From an uncultured bacterium (GTDB taxonomy: Bacteria; Myxococcota_A; Bradymonadia; UBA7976; VGTA01): DNA of 64,000 nt. The stretch spans positions 62,001-126,000 of the forward strand of contig CALSSE010000009.1 of NCBI GenBank assembly GCA_943788935.1, in the 5' to 3' direction. Shown here piece after piece: positions 43,742 through 55,400 of the stretch. Both the position numbers and the translations under genes were made by a program. Below the pieces are notes generated by a model, which did not search any database, was not told the origin of the DNA, and saw only the letters and a list, made by a program, of their open reading frames with translations. How positions within the stretch are numbered: position 1 is the first letter of the stretch; each line of letters starts with the position of its first letter.

Positions 43742-44023
43742 ATGCCGCTCGATCAAGACATTAAAGCAGAGATCATCTCACAATTTAAGCGTGGTGACGC
43801 TGACACTGGTTCACCTGAGGTTCAAGTTGCGCTCCTCACTCGACGCATTAAGGACCTCACTGAGCACCTTAAGGCTCACAAGCATGATTATGCTTCAACC
43901 CGTGGTCTTAAGAAGCTCGTCGGTCAGCGCCGTCAGCTCCTCAAGTACCTCAATAAAAAAGATGTTAACCGCTACCGTGATATCTGCAGTAACCTAGGCA
44001 TCAAGATCGGAAATCGCCTTTGA
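43742..44023 (+). CDS. rpsO: 30S ribosomal protein S15
   Basis: A 93-residue S15 that binds 16S rRNA in the central domain early in 30S assembly. The sequence shows [41 protein letters not shown] and QRRQLLKYL, all conserved. ATG 43742 has AAGGAG at 43730-43735; the longer frame back to 43652 has no ribosome site. Its position before pnp is the common bacterial order. Confidence 0.98.
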   Translation: MPLDQDIKAEIISQFKRGDADTGSPEVQVALLTRRIKDLTEHLKAHKHDYASTRGLKKLVGQRRQLLKYLNKKDVNRYRDICSNLGIKIGNRL

Positions 44024-44129
44024 TCTTTGGCTTACTCGCCAACTCGCTCTCTATGATCTCAGACATCGCCCATAGGCTTTATCTATTCATAAGCGAGACT
44101 AGGCCCCTCTATCAAGAAGGAGCCTACGC

Positions 44130-44387
44130 ATGACTGAGGGTCTATTCTCTTCGAGAGAGGCCACGTCATCGTATATTGAGTGGAAGTCTCGGTTGGGACT
44201 TCTGCGATTAAATAGTTTCTCTACTCTGTTCAAGTCGGTCTCCGTTCTTGTTGGGGAGAGAAAACTGTCAAGCTCTGATCAAGTGAGTCACAGCAGTGGG
44301 CTCACCCTTGATCTTTCAGAGACATCGCTTCACGATGTCTCGACTTTTCAGATTGGTGACTCCATGAGTCATCAAAACATTCATTAA
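44130..44387 (+). CDS. Possible 85-residue peptide between rpsO and pnp (doubtful)
   Basis: A Ser-rich 85-residue frame begins 7 bases after a good AAGGAG (44117-44122) and ends 130 bases before pnp. No family is recognised. Against it: the low-complexity content and a 9-bp terminator-like hairpin inside it (44319-44341). It may be a leader peptide for pnp control or a chance frame in an untranslated spacer. Confidence 0.25.
   Translation: MTEGLFSSREATSSYIEWKSRLGLLRLNSFSTLFKSVSVLVGERKLSSSDQVSHSSGLTLDLSETSLHDVSTFQIGDSMSHQNIH
44319..44348 (+). terminator. Hairpin with T-run between rpsO and pnp
   Basis: GAGACATCG (44319-44327), loop CTTCA, CGATGTCTC (44333-44341), then GACTTTTC. This is a perfect 9-bp stem with a short T-run. 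It could end rpsO transcripts, or attenuate or process the rpsO-pnp transcript. A smaller hairpin (GAAGTC/GACTTC) lies at about 44183-44202. The rest of 44024-44516 has no other supported feature. Confidence 0.55.
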
Positions 44388-44516
44388 CCTTATGACCTAT
44401 TGGTGGAGCGCCACTCGCCCACCAGTCTTAGAGACGACCTCAGTTTGTTGTGTTTGATGAAGGAGACAATCCGGTCTCCACTCGGTCGTTGATAAGACAG
44501 CAAGGAGTAACCCAAT

Positions 44517-47249
44517 ATGGGTGCGATAGACATGAAAGCGCGCTTTGGCGCCAATGAGATTAAGATAGAGACCGGTAAGGTCGCCACCCAAGCAGGCGGT
44601 TCAGTGATGGTCACCATGGGGGAGACTGTCGTCTTAGTGACCTCTACAGGAGCCACAAGCGCTCGACCTGGTACTAATTTCTTACCCCTCACCTGCGAGT
44701 TCATCGAGAAAAAATATGCCGCTGGTAAGATCCCCGGTGGATACTTTAAGCGAGAGAGTCGTCCTGGCCCAGATGAGATCCTAAACGCTCGTCTCATCGA
44801 TCGTCCTATGCGACCGCTCTTCCCCAAGACATGGCGCGCTGATATTCAGATTATCGCCACTGTCCTCTCCTTCGATCAAGAGAATGACCCGGCGATTTGC
44901 GCTATGGTCGGCGCTTCGATGGCGACTTGTATTAGCCCTCTCCCCTTTGATGGACCAATGGCCGCTTGTCGGGTGTCGCTCATCGATGGTAAATATCTGA
45001 TCAACCCTACCTTTGAGCAGCAAAAAGAGGCTAAGCTCAACCTCATCGTCGCCGCTACTGAAGACGCAGTGACTATGGTAGAGGGTGAGGGACAAGAGGC
45101 GAATGAAGAGGAGATGCTCGACGCGATCATCACCGCTCATGAGGCGATTAAGCCTATTATTAAGCTACAAAAGAAGCTCGCCAAAAAAGTGGGTAAGGAG
45201 AAGCTAGTCGCTGAGCCTCCATTTATTGATGCAGACCTCTTCCATAAGGTCGTTGATCTCTCCATTGAGGATCTAGACGCTACGCTCCCTAATGATGATA
45301 AGTCAGAGCGTAAGGCGAGCTTTAAGGCGATTAAGAAATCGGTGATCGCTTCGATCTTAGATGAAGATGACTCTTATGCGGGTCGTGAAGGCGAGATCGG
45401 TGATTACCTAGAAGAGGTATATCGCAGCGTCGTCCGCGCCCGAGTGGTAGAGACCCGCGAGCGTATGGATGGTCGTCGCCTCAACGAGATTCGTCCTATT
45501 TGGTGTGAGATTGATACTCTCCCTCGCACCCACGGCTCGGCGATTTTCACTCGTGGTGAGACTCAAGCCTTGGCGACAGTGACCCTCGGAACCCGTCGGG
45601 ATGAGCAGCGTATTGATTCACTCAGTGGAGATTACTTTGAGCGCTTTATGCTCCACTACAATTTCCCTCCGTTCTGTACCGGTGAGGCAAAACCTCTTCG
45701 CGGCACCAGCCGGCGTGAAATCGGTCATGGAAACCTCGCGACCCGTGGAGTTCGAGCGATTCTCCCCGAGCATGATGACTTCCGCTATACCATTCGTCTA
45801 GTGAGTGAAGTTCTCGAGTCTAATGGTTCTTCGTCTATGGCGACTGTCTGCGCCTCATCGATGGCGCTGATGCAGGCCGGTGTACCGGTCAAGAAGCAAG
45901 TCGCGGGGATCGCAATGGGCTTGATCGAAGAGGGAGGGAAGGTCGCAGTCCTCTCAGATATCCTCGGTGATGAAGACCACCTCGGTGATATGGACTTCAA
46001 GGTAATCGGGACCAAAGAGGGAATCAGCGCTATCCAAATGGACATTAAGATCAAGGGTCTTAAGCGCTCCATCCTTGAGCAAGCGTTGGAGCAGGCACGT
46101 AAAGGCCGTCTACATATCCTCAAGGAGATGAATAAGTGTATTAAGAGCCCTAATGAGGGTCTCACCACTTACGCTCCTCGTATCATCAGTGTTCAAGTGA
46201 GCCCTGATCGAGTTCGAGATATCATTGGCCCTGGCGGTCGAACGATACGCGGTCTCAGCGAAGAGAGTGGATGTACAGTTGAGATTGAAGATAACGGTAC
46301 AGTCACCATCGCTGGTGTCGGTGAAGAGAGCGTAGCCAAGGCTAAGTTCTTGATCGAGCAGCTCACTGAAGAGCCTGAGGTCGGTCAAGAGTATGAAGGC
46401 GTTATTAAGAGTATCGTTGACTTTGGACTGTTTGTGGAGATTATTCCCAATCAAGAGGGTCTTCTGCATGTCTCTGAGATCGGGACGCCTCGTGGTAGCG
46501 ATCTTAATGATTTCTTTGAGTCCGGTGATGAGATCCGTGTTCGTTGCACCGAGGTCCGTGATGGTAAGATTCGTCTGACCGTTAAGGATGTTGAGGGTAA
46601 TGAAGACCAACTAGAAGGCATTAATAACCTGCCTACTCCTGAGGTTGGTAAGACCTATGAAGGAACAGTGAAGCGGGTCATGGATTATGGAATCTTTGTT
46701 GAGTTCCTCCCTAACATTGATGGTCTCGCACACCACTCTCGTATCAGCGGTGTACCTCGCCATGCTATCGCCAGTACTTTCTCAGAGGGGGATGAGCTAG
46801 AGGTTATCGTAGAAGAGATGACCCCAGAGGGTAAGGTCTCACTCCGTATTGGAGCTAAGGATGCCGAGGAGTCAGATGAGCCTAAGCGTGAGCGTAAGCC
46901 ACGCGGGGGAAGAGAGCCTCGTAATGAACGTCCTGAACGTGAGAAGCACAGCGCTCGCAATGAACGTGATGACCATGATGAAGATGCTGAAGTTGAGGAT
47001 GAAGACAGTGATGTAGAGATCGGTAAGATCTATCTCGGTCGAGTCACTAACATCAAAGCCTACGGCGCTTTCATTGAGCTAGAGTCAGGCGCTCAAGGCA
47101 TGGTACACATCTCTGAGCTCGCTGATCATCAAGTATCACAGATCGAAGATATCGTTGATGTCGGTGAAGAGATCTACGTAAAATGCATCAACATCACTCG
47201 TGATGGGAAGATCAGCCTCTCTCGAAAAGCAGCGGTCACCGAGGCTTAG
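44517..47249 (+). CDS. pnp: Polynucleotide phosphorylase with three S1 domains
   Basis: A 910-residue PNPase (E. coli: 711) that degrades RNA 3'-5' with phosphate. Two RNase PH halves (about 5-140 and 310-550; FFEKRESRPG-type and [12 protein letters not shown] motifs), a KH domain at about 555-620 ([15 protein letters not shown]), then S1 domains at about 622-690, 708-775 and 834-905. One S1 is normal. A charged linker of about 55 residues rich in Arg, Glu and Asp precedes the last S1. AAGGAG lies 9 bases before ATG 44517. All the catalytic core is present, so the extra S1 domains probably raise RNA binding or tether it to a partner. Confidence 0.95.
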   Translation: MGAIDMKARFGANEIKIETGKVATQAGGSVMVTMGETVVLVTSTGATSARPGTNFLPLTCEFIEKKYAAGKIPGGYFKRESRPGPDEILNARLIDRPMRPLFPKTWRADIQIIATVLSFDQENDPAICAMVGASMATCISPLPFDGPMAACRVSLIDGKYLINPTFEQQKEAKLNLIVAATEDAVTMVEGEGQEANEEEMLDAIITAHEAIKPIIKLQKKLAKKVGKEKLVAEPPFIDADLFHKVVDLSIEDLDATLPNDDKSERKASFKAIKKSVIASILDEDDSYAGREGEIGDYLEEVYRSVVRARVVETRERMDGRRLNEIRPIWCEIDTLPRTHGSAIFTRGETQALATVTLGTRRDEQRIDSLSGDYFERFMLHYNFPPFCTGEAKPLRGTSRREIGHGNLATRGVRAILPEHDDFRYTIRLVSEVLESNGSSSMATVCASSMALMQAGVPVKKQVAGIAMGLIEEGGKVAVLSDILGDEDHLGDMDFKVIGTKEGISAIQMDIKIKGLKRSILEQALEQARKGRLHILKEMNKCIKSPNEGLTTYAPRIISVQVSPDRVRDIIGPGGRTIRGLSEESGCTVEIEDNGTVTIAGVGEESVAKAKFLIEQLTEEPEVGQEYEGVIKSIVDFGLFVEIIPNQEGLLHVSEIGTPRGSDLNDFFESGDEIRVRCTEVRDGKIRLTVKDVEGNEDQLEGINNLPTPEVGKTYEGTVKRVMDYGIFVEFLPNIDGLAHHSRISGVPRHAIASTFSEGDELEVIVEEMTPEGKVSLRIGAKDAEESDEPKRERKPRGGREPRNERPEREKHSARNERDDHDEDAEVEDEDSDVEIGKIYLGRVTNIKAYGAFIELESGAQGMVHISELADHQVSQIEDIVDVGEEIYVKCINITRDGKISLSRKAAVTEA

Positions 47250-47252
47250 TGA

Positions 47253-48770
47253 TCATTGAAGCACAGAGCCGAGCAGCGGAGTGAGCGGTAAATAAACTGT
47301 AAATGAACAGCCTGCCGTGACCTCTTGGAAATCATTGTTCAGCAGCGAGGGTTTGAGCGCGATACGACCTCCTTGGGCTTCAATCAGCTGACGTACCATG
47401 GAGAGTCCTAGACCGGTCCCTTGAGGCTTGGTGCTGAAGAAGGGCTCAAATATACGCTCGGCTAGTTCAGGAGCAATGCCCGGTCCATTATCGGTGACCT
47501 TAACACTTGCCTCACCCCCGCCGCTGCGTATAGAAATCTGCACGTCTCCTCCACTCTCTTCAAGCGCTTCACAGCTATTCCGAATAAGGTTGATGAGTGC
47601 TGAGCGGAGCTGATTGGAGTCTACCCGAACGAGACGGGATACGGGGTCTGGGTCTAGGCGTAGAGTGACTCGAGATCGCAGCGCTTCTGCGCGACTGAAA
47701 TCAATGATATCAGCGCAGAGCTGATTGAGCTCTATATCATGTAGCTGAGGAGGAGGGATCCTCGCATATCTTAAGTACTCTTCAGTGATCGCTTTGAGTC
47801 GTTCTATTTCCCGAGAGATCTCTCTTAAGAGTTGGGTGAGCTCTCTCTCTCTCTCTGGCTGTAAACCTAATTCAAGGAGCTCTTCAGCGAGGAGTTCTGA
47901 ATTAAGACCAATACTACTCAGAGGGTTACGTAGCTCATGGGTGATTTGAGCGGAGAGGTGCCCTGCGGCGGCGAGGCTCGCCTTCTCTAGTCTCTGTTGT
48001 TGTTCAGCGATGAGCTGTCGATCTCTTGATTCAATCGCTTCCCCCATCTTGTTGAGCGCTAGCGCTAATTGAGAGAACTCCTCAGAGCCGCTGGCGGCTA
48101 TACGATGGCTATAGTCTCCCCTCTCAAAAGTGATCACCCCCTCGGTGAGAGTTCTAATTGGGTCAATGAGCCGTGAGAGATAGATGAGAAAAGAGAGCCC
48201 TAAAATTAAAGAGAGAGAGGTGAAGAGAAGCGCTGAATATAAGGCCTCCTGTTCAGTTTGTTGTTGCCGCTGAACCTCTTCATTACTGAGTCGGATGAGC
48301 CGATTCTGAAGTGACTTTACAGCGGTGAGCCAGGTGCTCCAGCGCTGGGGTGAGATGAGCTCTACAGACGCCTCAAGAGCATATTGGGAAAATTCCGACT
48401 CGAGCTGTACGTATGTCGCGAGCAGAGATCTGCCTTGACGCTGAAGACTCTCGATCGAAGGTGGATAATTGAGCGCTTCAAGTCGGATAAGAGATTCACT
48501 GAGTCGAGCGTTAAGAGCGGCAAAGCGCAAAGGGACGAGCCGGGCTCTCTGCTCACTATCGAGCTTATCCCACCTATTAAATAAGCCCTCAATGATCTCC
48601 GCCTCTCGGCGAACTTCTCTAAAAGAGTCAGGCAGGGCAGAGAGAGAGGTCTGAAGCGCCGAGAGTTGATTGAGAGCTTGGCTGAGTCGTTGAGCACTAT
48701 AGAGGGTATTAGCGGCGAAGAGCGCGATGAGGAGTAGCATGGGAGCGAGTATCTTCGCCGATAAGCTCAC
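47253..48770 (-). CDS. Sensor histidine kinase with HAMP domain
   Basis: About 505 residues. Two membrane helices (about 5-27 and 185-205) bracket a helical periplasmic sensor. A HAMP domain follows (IDPIRTLTEGVITFERGDYSHRI), then HisKA with the phosphorylated His in HELRNPLSSIGLNSELL, and the ATPase part with NLIRNSCEAL (N box), DNGPGI (G1) and GTGLGLSMV (G2). I chose GTG 48770, which overlaps the previous gene's stop as GTGA and has GGAGAG upstream; ATG 48791 is the alternative. No response regulator is adjacent. It converges on pnp with three bases between the stops. Confidence 0.9.
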   Translation of the reverse strand: MSLSAKILAPMLLLIALFAANTLYSAQRLSQALNQLSALQTSLSALPDSFREVRREAEIIEGLFNRWDKLDSEQRARLVPLRFAALNARLSESLIRLEALNYPPSIESLQRQGRSLLATYVQLESEFSQYALEASVELISPQRWSTWLTAVKSLQNRLIRLSNEEVQRQQQTEQEALYSALLFTSLSLILGLSFLIYLSRLIDPIRTLTEGVITFERGDYSHRIAASGSEEFSQLALALNKMGEAIESRDRQLIAEQQQRLEKASLAAAGHLSAQITHELRNPLSSIGLNSELLAEELLELGLQPERERELTQLLREISREIERLKAITEEYLRYARIPPPQLHDIELNQLCADIIDFSRAEALRSRVTLRLDPDPVSRLVRVDSNQLRSALINLIRNSCEALEESGGDVQISIRSGGGEASVKVTDNGPGIAPELAERIFEPFFSTKPQGTGLGLSMVRQLIEAQGGRIALKPSLLNNDFQEVTAGCSFTVYLPLTPLLGSVLQ

Positions 48771-49132
48771 TCTGTCTCTCCAATACTCCATGCCCAGCCA
48801 AGTTCACGTTCAAAGAGAATACCGCCAAGGGCTTCAGAGAGCTGAATCCCTTCTGCGCGAAGATCAGGCGCTCCTTCACGCTCATAGCGATCAAAGTCTG
48901 ATTGAGAGTGAAACCAATAAACGCTCATCACTCGATTTGAGGTTTCTCCTGATGTCTGTAAATGAACAACCTCAGCGCTCTCTGCCCAGCGACACACCGC
49001 CTTCACATGACCGGAGAAGAGCCACTTGAGATATCGCTCAGTGGACTCTTGATCTTTTAAGTTGGCGGTGACTTGATAGCGCCACATTCGATTAGGATGG
49101 TTTTGGTCACTAGTAGACTCTTGGCTTGTCAT
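48767..49132 (-). CDS. DUF4286-family protein
   Basis: A 121-residue small protein with a ferredoxin-like fold expected: WRYQVTANLKDQESTERYLKWLFSGHVKAVC, VYWFHSQSDFDRYEREGAPDLRAEGIQ, matching DUF4286, whose role is unknown. It overlaps the histidine kinase start, so it may be made together with it. It is not an obvious receiver domain. Confidence 0.75.
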   Translation of the reverse strand: MTSQESTSDQNHPNRMWRYQVTANLKDQESTERYLKWLFSGHVKAVCRWAESAEVVHLQTSGETSNRVMSVYWFHSQSDFDRYEREGAPDLRAEGIQLSEALGGILFERELGWAWSIGETE

Positions 49133-49205
49133 ACGTTTTAAAGGCTTCCTCAGATATGATACAGATTAGGTGATTACCTTTTAAACTTTAGCCGAAGTCT
49201 TGACT

Positions 49206-49484
49206 ATGAAACAGCCCCAAATGATCTCCTCGGTCTCTCTGAGTCTCCTCTGCGGATGGATTATCGCCGGAACATTCGCCTGCTCTTCGTGTGATACAAA
49301 GAGTGATCGACCTAGCGAGTCTCCTCACGTGGATAATCAGGTTAAACCTTGCATAAAAGTGGGTGAGCAGTGCCGTCTTCGACCGGGTGCTCTTGGCGTT
49401 TGCCTCCCTGGAGCACCTACAAAGGGAGCTCAACAAGGTCTATTTCCGATTAAAGATCGGCTAATTTGTACTCCGCAACACTGA
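49206..49484 (+). CDS. Small lipoprotein with Cys-rich C-terminus
   Basis: A 92-residue protein beginning at ATG 49206. A signal peptide ends in the lipobox TFAC. The rest has four or more Cys and a pattern (CIKVGEQCRLRPGALGVC...LICTPQH) that recurs in small exported delta-type proteins; no function is known. It converges on the giant OmpA gene with a gap of 12 bases. Confidence 0.7.
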   Translation: MKQPQMISSVSLSLLCGWIIAGTFACSSCDTKSDRPSESPHVDNQVKPCIKVGEQCRLRPGALGVCLPGAPTKGAQQGLFPIKDRLICTPQH

Positions 49485-49496
49485 CTGACGGACTAA

Positions 49497-52400
49497 TTAT
49501 TTCTTAGCTTTCTTAGCTTTCTTAGCTTTCTTAGCTTTCTTAGCTTTCTTAGCTTTCTTAGCTTTCTTAGCTTTCTTAGCTTTCTTAGCTTTCTTAGCTT
49601 TCTTAGCTTTCTTAGCTTTCTTAGCTTTCTTAGCTTTCTTAGCTTTCTTAGCTTTCTTAGCTTTCTTCTGCGCTCGTGAGCATTTTTCACGTCGATCTCT
49701 GATCTCTAGAGTATCAGTTTTGGCTTCAGTATCTCTCTGCTTGATTTGGTCAGATCCATTAATGATCACAAATTCCACACGACGGTTATTACCACGACCC
49801 TGTCTAGTACAGTTGGTGTCTTTTGGCCTGCTCTCGCCAAAGCCTAGAGCGGTGAGGTTGCTCGCTTCAACACCTTGGGTGATGAGATAAGCTCTCACCG
49901 ACTTAGCGCGCGCCTGGGAGAGGCGTTGATTTTGTCGAGCTCTACCGCTGCTATCAGTGTGACCCTCTATCTGTACCTTTAACTTTGGATTGCTCTTGAG
50001 AACGATAGAGACCTCATTAAGGATCGCATGTGATCGATTTAGGAGATCTGCTCGGTTCACCTTGAAGAAGACCTTCTCTATGATCTCGAGTTTTCCGGCG
50101 ACGATCTTAACCTTCTTAGATGTAGGTTTAGGTTTAGGGCATCCCTTGTGCTCAACAACCCCAGGGATATTAATGCAGGCATCATCTACATCTAAGACTC
50201 CATCTTGGTCATTATCAGGATCAGGGCATCCATTTTGGTCTTCGAAGCTATCTTTGTCTTCAGGCTTAAGGGGACACTTATCATCAGCATCAAGGACTCC
50301 ATCTTGATCATTATCGGCATCTAAGCAGCCATCTAGATCTTGGAATTGATCCTTATCTTCAGGGTCAAGAGGGCACTGATCGGACACATCGAGGATACCG
50401 TCTTCATCATTATCAGGGTCAGGACAGCCATCTTCATCCATAAAGCGGTCCGGGTCCTCTGGTTGGAGTGGACACTGGTCGTCTCTGTCTAAAAGGCCAT
50501 CACCATCACTGTCTTTCGGATGACCCGGTTCATAAGCGATGTGTATACCAAAACGCCAGTCCGGAGCACCGTAGCCACGGACTATCCCTTTACCATAGAA
50601 GAGTGAGGTCCGTAAGTCGGGAGTCACCCACCAACCGGCGGTAAACATACTTTCTAAATAGTTTTGGTTTACGGAGCCGAGAGGTTCAGCCGCCGCCGTT
50701 GATGCCGCTAAACTTGTCCCTAGATCAAGTCTTCTCTCAAGTTGTAAAAACTGTGGACGCCAACCTACACCGAGCTGGGAGGTGAGCTCATCTTCGACTT
50801 GGAAGTCACCGAGCTCTACTTCTGGCCTCGCGTGATAGCCAAAGTTAAATAACCATCGTACATCATCACGCTCATGACTAATTAATAGCTCTGGCCAATA
50901 GGTGAGAGTGGTCTCTCCCATGTAGTCTTGACCAGAAGAGGTCGGCAGGCTCAAGCGGAGCTGAAGCGCAGCGCTCACTCCCGATTCTTCTTGGGTGAGG
51001 ATCTTATATCGAGACGTGAGCTGTAGATCTCCGAGGCCTGTTGCGGTGAGGGGGGCTAGATCTCCGATTACCCCTGGGTTATCTTTCTCTCTAAATTGAG
51101 AGAGGATGATGGGCATATCGATACCGACGAGTAAGTTCTCCGTGAATCGATACCAACTCTGGAGGTTCACATCGACGCGGTTATAAACCATCGCTCCTAA
51201 AAACACATCACTCTGTGCGTCATAGATGCCGAGTGGATTTCGAGAGATCCCAAAGTTAAAGTTAGCGCCCCAGCGGCTCTCAGGGAGAGTCGCAGAATTA
51301 GCATTGAGTACCCCTCTGGTCGTGAGGGCGGGGATATATCGATTGAGCGCAAAGCTATTGGGTTCATTAATACTTTGCGCTTCCGCGAGGGGAGAGCCCC
51401 CTAAAATAGAGGTTGCTAAGAGAGCGATATGAACAGGTCTTATTTGTCGCCGAACCCACCTCCGAGGCCAACAAATGATCGCTAAGAGCAACAATAGAGA
51501 CCAATTGATCCCTCCAGAGTGTCGCTGGTCACATCCGCTCCCGCTGAGCGTCGTATCATCCCTAAAATTATCAAAGTTGGTGTCAATATCATCTCCTGCA
51601 TACAGGGGATTAGGCTCTCCTTCATCGACAGAACCATTCTTATTCCGATCTTCACTTCCATCCAAAACCCCACCGAGATCACTATCGGGATTTAGTGGAT
51701 CAGTCGTGCTTTGAGGGTCACTGTCAGGGATAAAGTGACCTTCTTCGACATCGGTATCAGGGTGCGGCTCAGTGATCCCTAGCTCGATCCCATCACTGAG
51801 CATATCATTATCACTGTCAGGGTCGAGGACATTGATGATTCCATCTCCATCACTATCTTCATAGATATTTGGTTCCTGCCCATCAATGACCCCATCATCA
51901 TCGGAGTCGGCGTCATTAGGATCAGAGCCGTTCTCTTCTTCGATGCGGTCTTCGATACCATCATTATCACTGTCGATAAAGTCATCGAGTACTGTGATCT
52001 CTAGGCGTTGGCTATCCTCACCACCAGTTCCATCCTCGACGGTTACGATGACGATATAGACGTTATCGATATCAGCATCCCTCGGGGTGTCGATATTAGG
52101 CGCTTGAAGGAAGATTAACTCTCCAGTCTCTGGATTTTGTCCAAATAAATCAGCGTCTTCCCCGCCGGTAACTGTATAGCTAAGGATCGTCCCTTCGTCT
52201 TCATCTTCAGCGACCACAGTGGTGACTTCGCTGTTCCCCTCGATCATCTGAAGGATCGCGATATCACCCCCTCCATCACTGATGATGACTGGTTGAGCGC
52301 CGCAGACGCTCTGCTCAATATCACAAAGAGCAGAGGCACACTCTTGGTTCTCAGTACACTCGACACACCGCGCTTCTTCATCGGTGATGAGGCAGATGGG

Positions 52401-55400
52401 CGTCTCCTCATCGCAACCAAAATCATTCTCTCCAACAGGTTGATCATTTTCACATTGCTGACAGAGAGGGCCTTCACTAGAGCTCATGTTACAGACTGGA
52501 GCATCTGCAGTACAGCCAGCATCTTGAGCGCTAATTTGGTCATCTACGCACTCAACGCAGGCGCCAGTACCATCACAGGCGTCATCGACGCCACAAGAGT
52601 CGGCGAGACTGCGGTTAACTACCTGGCAAACATTACCGAGACAGCTATCTGTAGTACACTCGATTCCATCGTCACAATCACTGTCATTGAGGCACTCGAC
52701 GCAGGTGTTATTAGTGAGGTTACAGGCTCCATTGGGGCATTCGCCATCGTTGAGACACTCAACGCAGGTGTTATTGGCGGGGTCACAAACGCCGTTAGAG
52801 CAGTCGGCGGTCTCTAGGCACTCTACGCAAGAGGCGACGCCGTCAGCGGCGAGGCAGGCGGGGTTGTTGACGTCACAGCCAAAGTCAGTGAGACCGGCGG
52901 CTTGGTCATCTTCGCAGATGACGCAGGTAGGACCAGCGGTGGCGTCAGCGTCGCAGACAGCGGTATCGGCGAGGCAACCAGCGTCTTGAGCGCCGTTGAG
53001 GTTGTCTACGCACTCAACGCAGGCGCCAGCGCCATCACAGGCGTCATCGACGCCACAAGCGTCGGCGAGGCTACGATTATCGCTCTGGCAGACATTCGCG
53101 ACGCAGCTGTCTGTGGTACACTCGATTCCATCGTCACAGTCATTGTTATTGAGGCATTGGACGCAGATATTGTTGCTGAGGTCGCAGAGCCCGTTGGCGC
53201 AGTCATCATCATTGAGGCACTCGACGCAGGTGTTATTAGTGAGGTTACAGGCTCCATTGGGGCATTCGCCATCGTTGAGACACTCAACGCAGGTGTTATT
53301 GGCGGGGTCACAAACGCCGTTAGAGCAGTCGGCGGTCTCTAGGCACTCTACGCAAGAGGCGACGCCGTCAGCGGCGAGGCAGGCGGGGTTGTTGACGTCA
53401 CAGCCAAAGTCAGTGAGACCGGCGGCTTGGTCATCTTCGCAGATGACGCAGGTAGGACCAGCGGTGGCGTCAGCGTCGCAGACAGCGGTATCGGCGAGGC
53501 AACCAGCGTCTTGAGCGCCGTTGAGGTTGTCTACGCACTCAACGCAGGCGCCAGCGCCATCACAGGCGTCATCGACGCCACAAGCGTCGGCGAGGCTACG
53601 ATTATCGCTCTGGCAGACATTCGCGACGCAGCTGTCTGTGGTACACTCGATTCCATCGTCACAGTCATTGTTATTGAGGCATTGGACGCAGATATTGTTG
53701 CTGAGATCGCAGAGCCCGTTGGCGCAGTCACCATCATTGAGGCACTCGACGCAGGTGTTATTAGTGAGGTTACAGGCTCCATTGGGGCATTCGCCATCGT
53801 TGAGACACTCAACGCAGGTGTTATTGGCGGGGTCACAAACGCCGTTAGAGCAGTCGGCGGTCTCTAGGCACTCTACGCAAGAGGCGACGCCGTCAGCGGC
53901 GAGGCAGGCGGGGTTGTTGACGTCACAGCCAAAGTCAGTGAGACCGGCGGCTTGGTCATCTTCGCAGATGACGCAGGTAGGACCAGCGGTGGCGTCAGCG
54001 TCGCAGACAGCGGTATCGGCGAGGCAACCAGCGTCTTGAGCGCCGTTGAGGTTGTCTACGCACTCAACGCAGGCGCCAGCGCCATCACAGGCGTCATCGA
54101 CGCCACAAGCGTCGGCGAGGCTACGATTATCGCTCTGGCAGACATTCGCGACGCAGCTGTCTGTGGTACACTCGATTCCATCGTCACAGTCATTGTTATT
54201 GAGGCATTGGACGCAGATATTGTTGCTGAGATCGCAGAGCCCGTTGGCGCAGTCACCATCATTGAGGCACTCGACGCAGGTGTTATTAGTGAGGTTACAG
54301 GCTCCATTGGGGCATTCGCCATCGTTGAGACACTCAACGCAGGTGTTATTGGCGGGGTCACAAACGCCGTTAGAGCAGTCGGCGGTCTCTAGGCACTCTA
54401 CGCAAGAGGCGACGCCGTCAGCGGCGAGGCAGGCGGGGTTGTTGACGTCACAGCCAAAGTCAGTGAGACCGGCGGCTTGGTCATCTTCGCAGATGACGCA
54501 GGTAGGACCAGCGGTGGCGTCAGCGTCGCAGACAGCGGTATCGGCGAGGCAACCAGCGTCTTGAGCGCCGTTGAGGTTGTCTACGCACTCAACGCAGGCG
54601 CCAGCGCCATCACAGGCGTCATCGACGCCACAAGCGTCGGCGAGGCTACGATTATCGCTCTGGCAGACATTCGCGACGCAGCTGTCTGTGGTACACTCGA
54701 TTCCATCGTCACAGTCATTGTTATTGAGGCATTGGACGCAGATATTGTTGCTGAGATCGCAGAGCCCGTTGGCGCAGTCACCATCATTGAGGCACTCGAC
54801 GCAGGTGTTATTAGTGAGGTTACAGGCTCCATTGGGGCATTCGCCATCGTTGAGACACTCAACGCAGGTGTTATTGGCGGGGTCACAAACGCCGTTAGAG
54901 CAGTCGGCGGTCTCTAGGCACTCTACGCAAGAGGCGACGCCGTCAGCGGCGAGGCAGGCGGGGTTGTTGACGTCACAGCCAAAGTCAGTGAGACCGGCGG
55001 CTTGGTCATCTTCGCAGATGACGCAGGTAGGACCAGCGGTGGCGTCAGCGTCGCAGACAGCGGTATCGGCGAGGCAACCAGCGTCTTGAGCGCCGTTGAG
55101 GTTGTCTACGCACTCAACGCAGGCGCCAGCGCCATCACAGGCGTCATCGACGCCACAAGCGTCGGCGAGGCTACGATTATCGCTCTGGCAGACATTCGCG
55201 ACGCAGCTGTCTGTGGTACACTCGATTCCATCGTCACAGTCATTGTTATTGAGGCATTGGACGCAGATATTGTTGCTGAGATCGCAGAGCCCGTTGGCGC
55301 AGTCACCATCATTGAGGCACTCGACGCAGGTGTTATTAGTGAGGTTACAGGCTCCATTGGGGCATTCGCCATCGTTGAGACACTCAACGCAGGTGTTATT

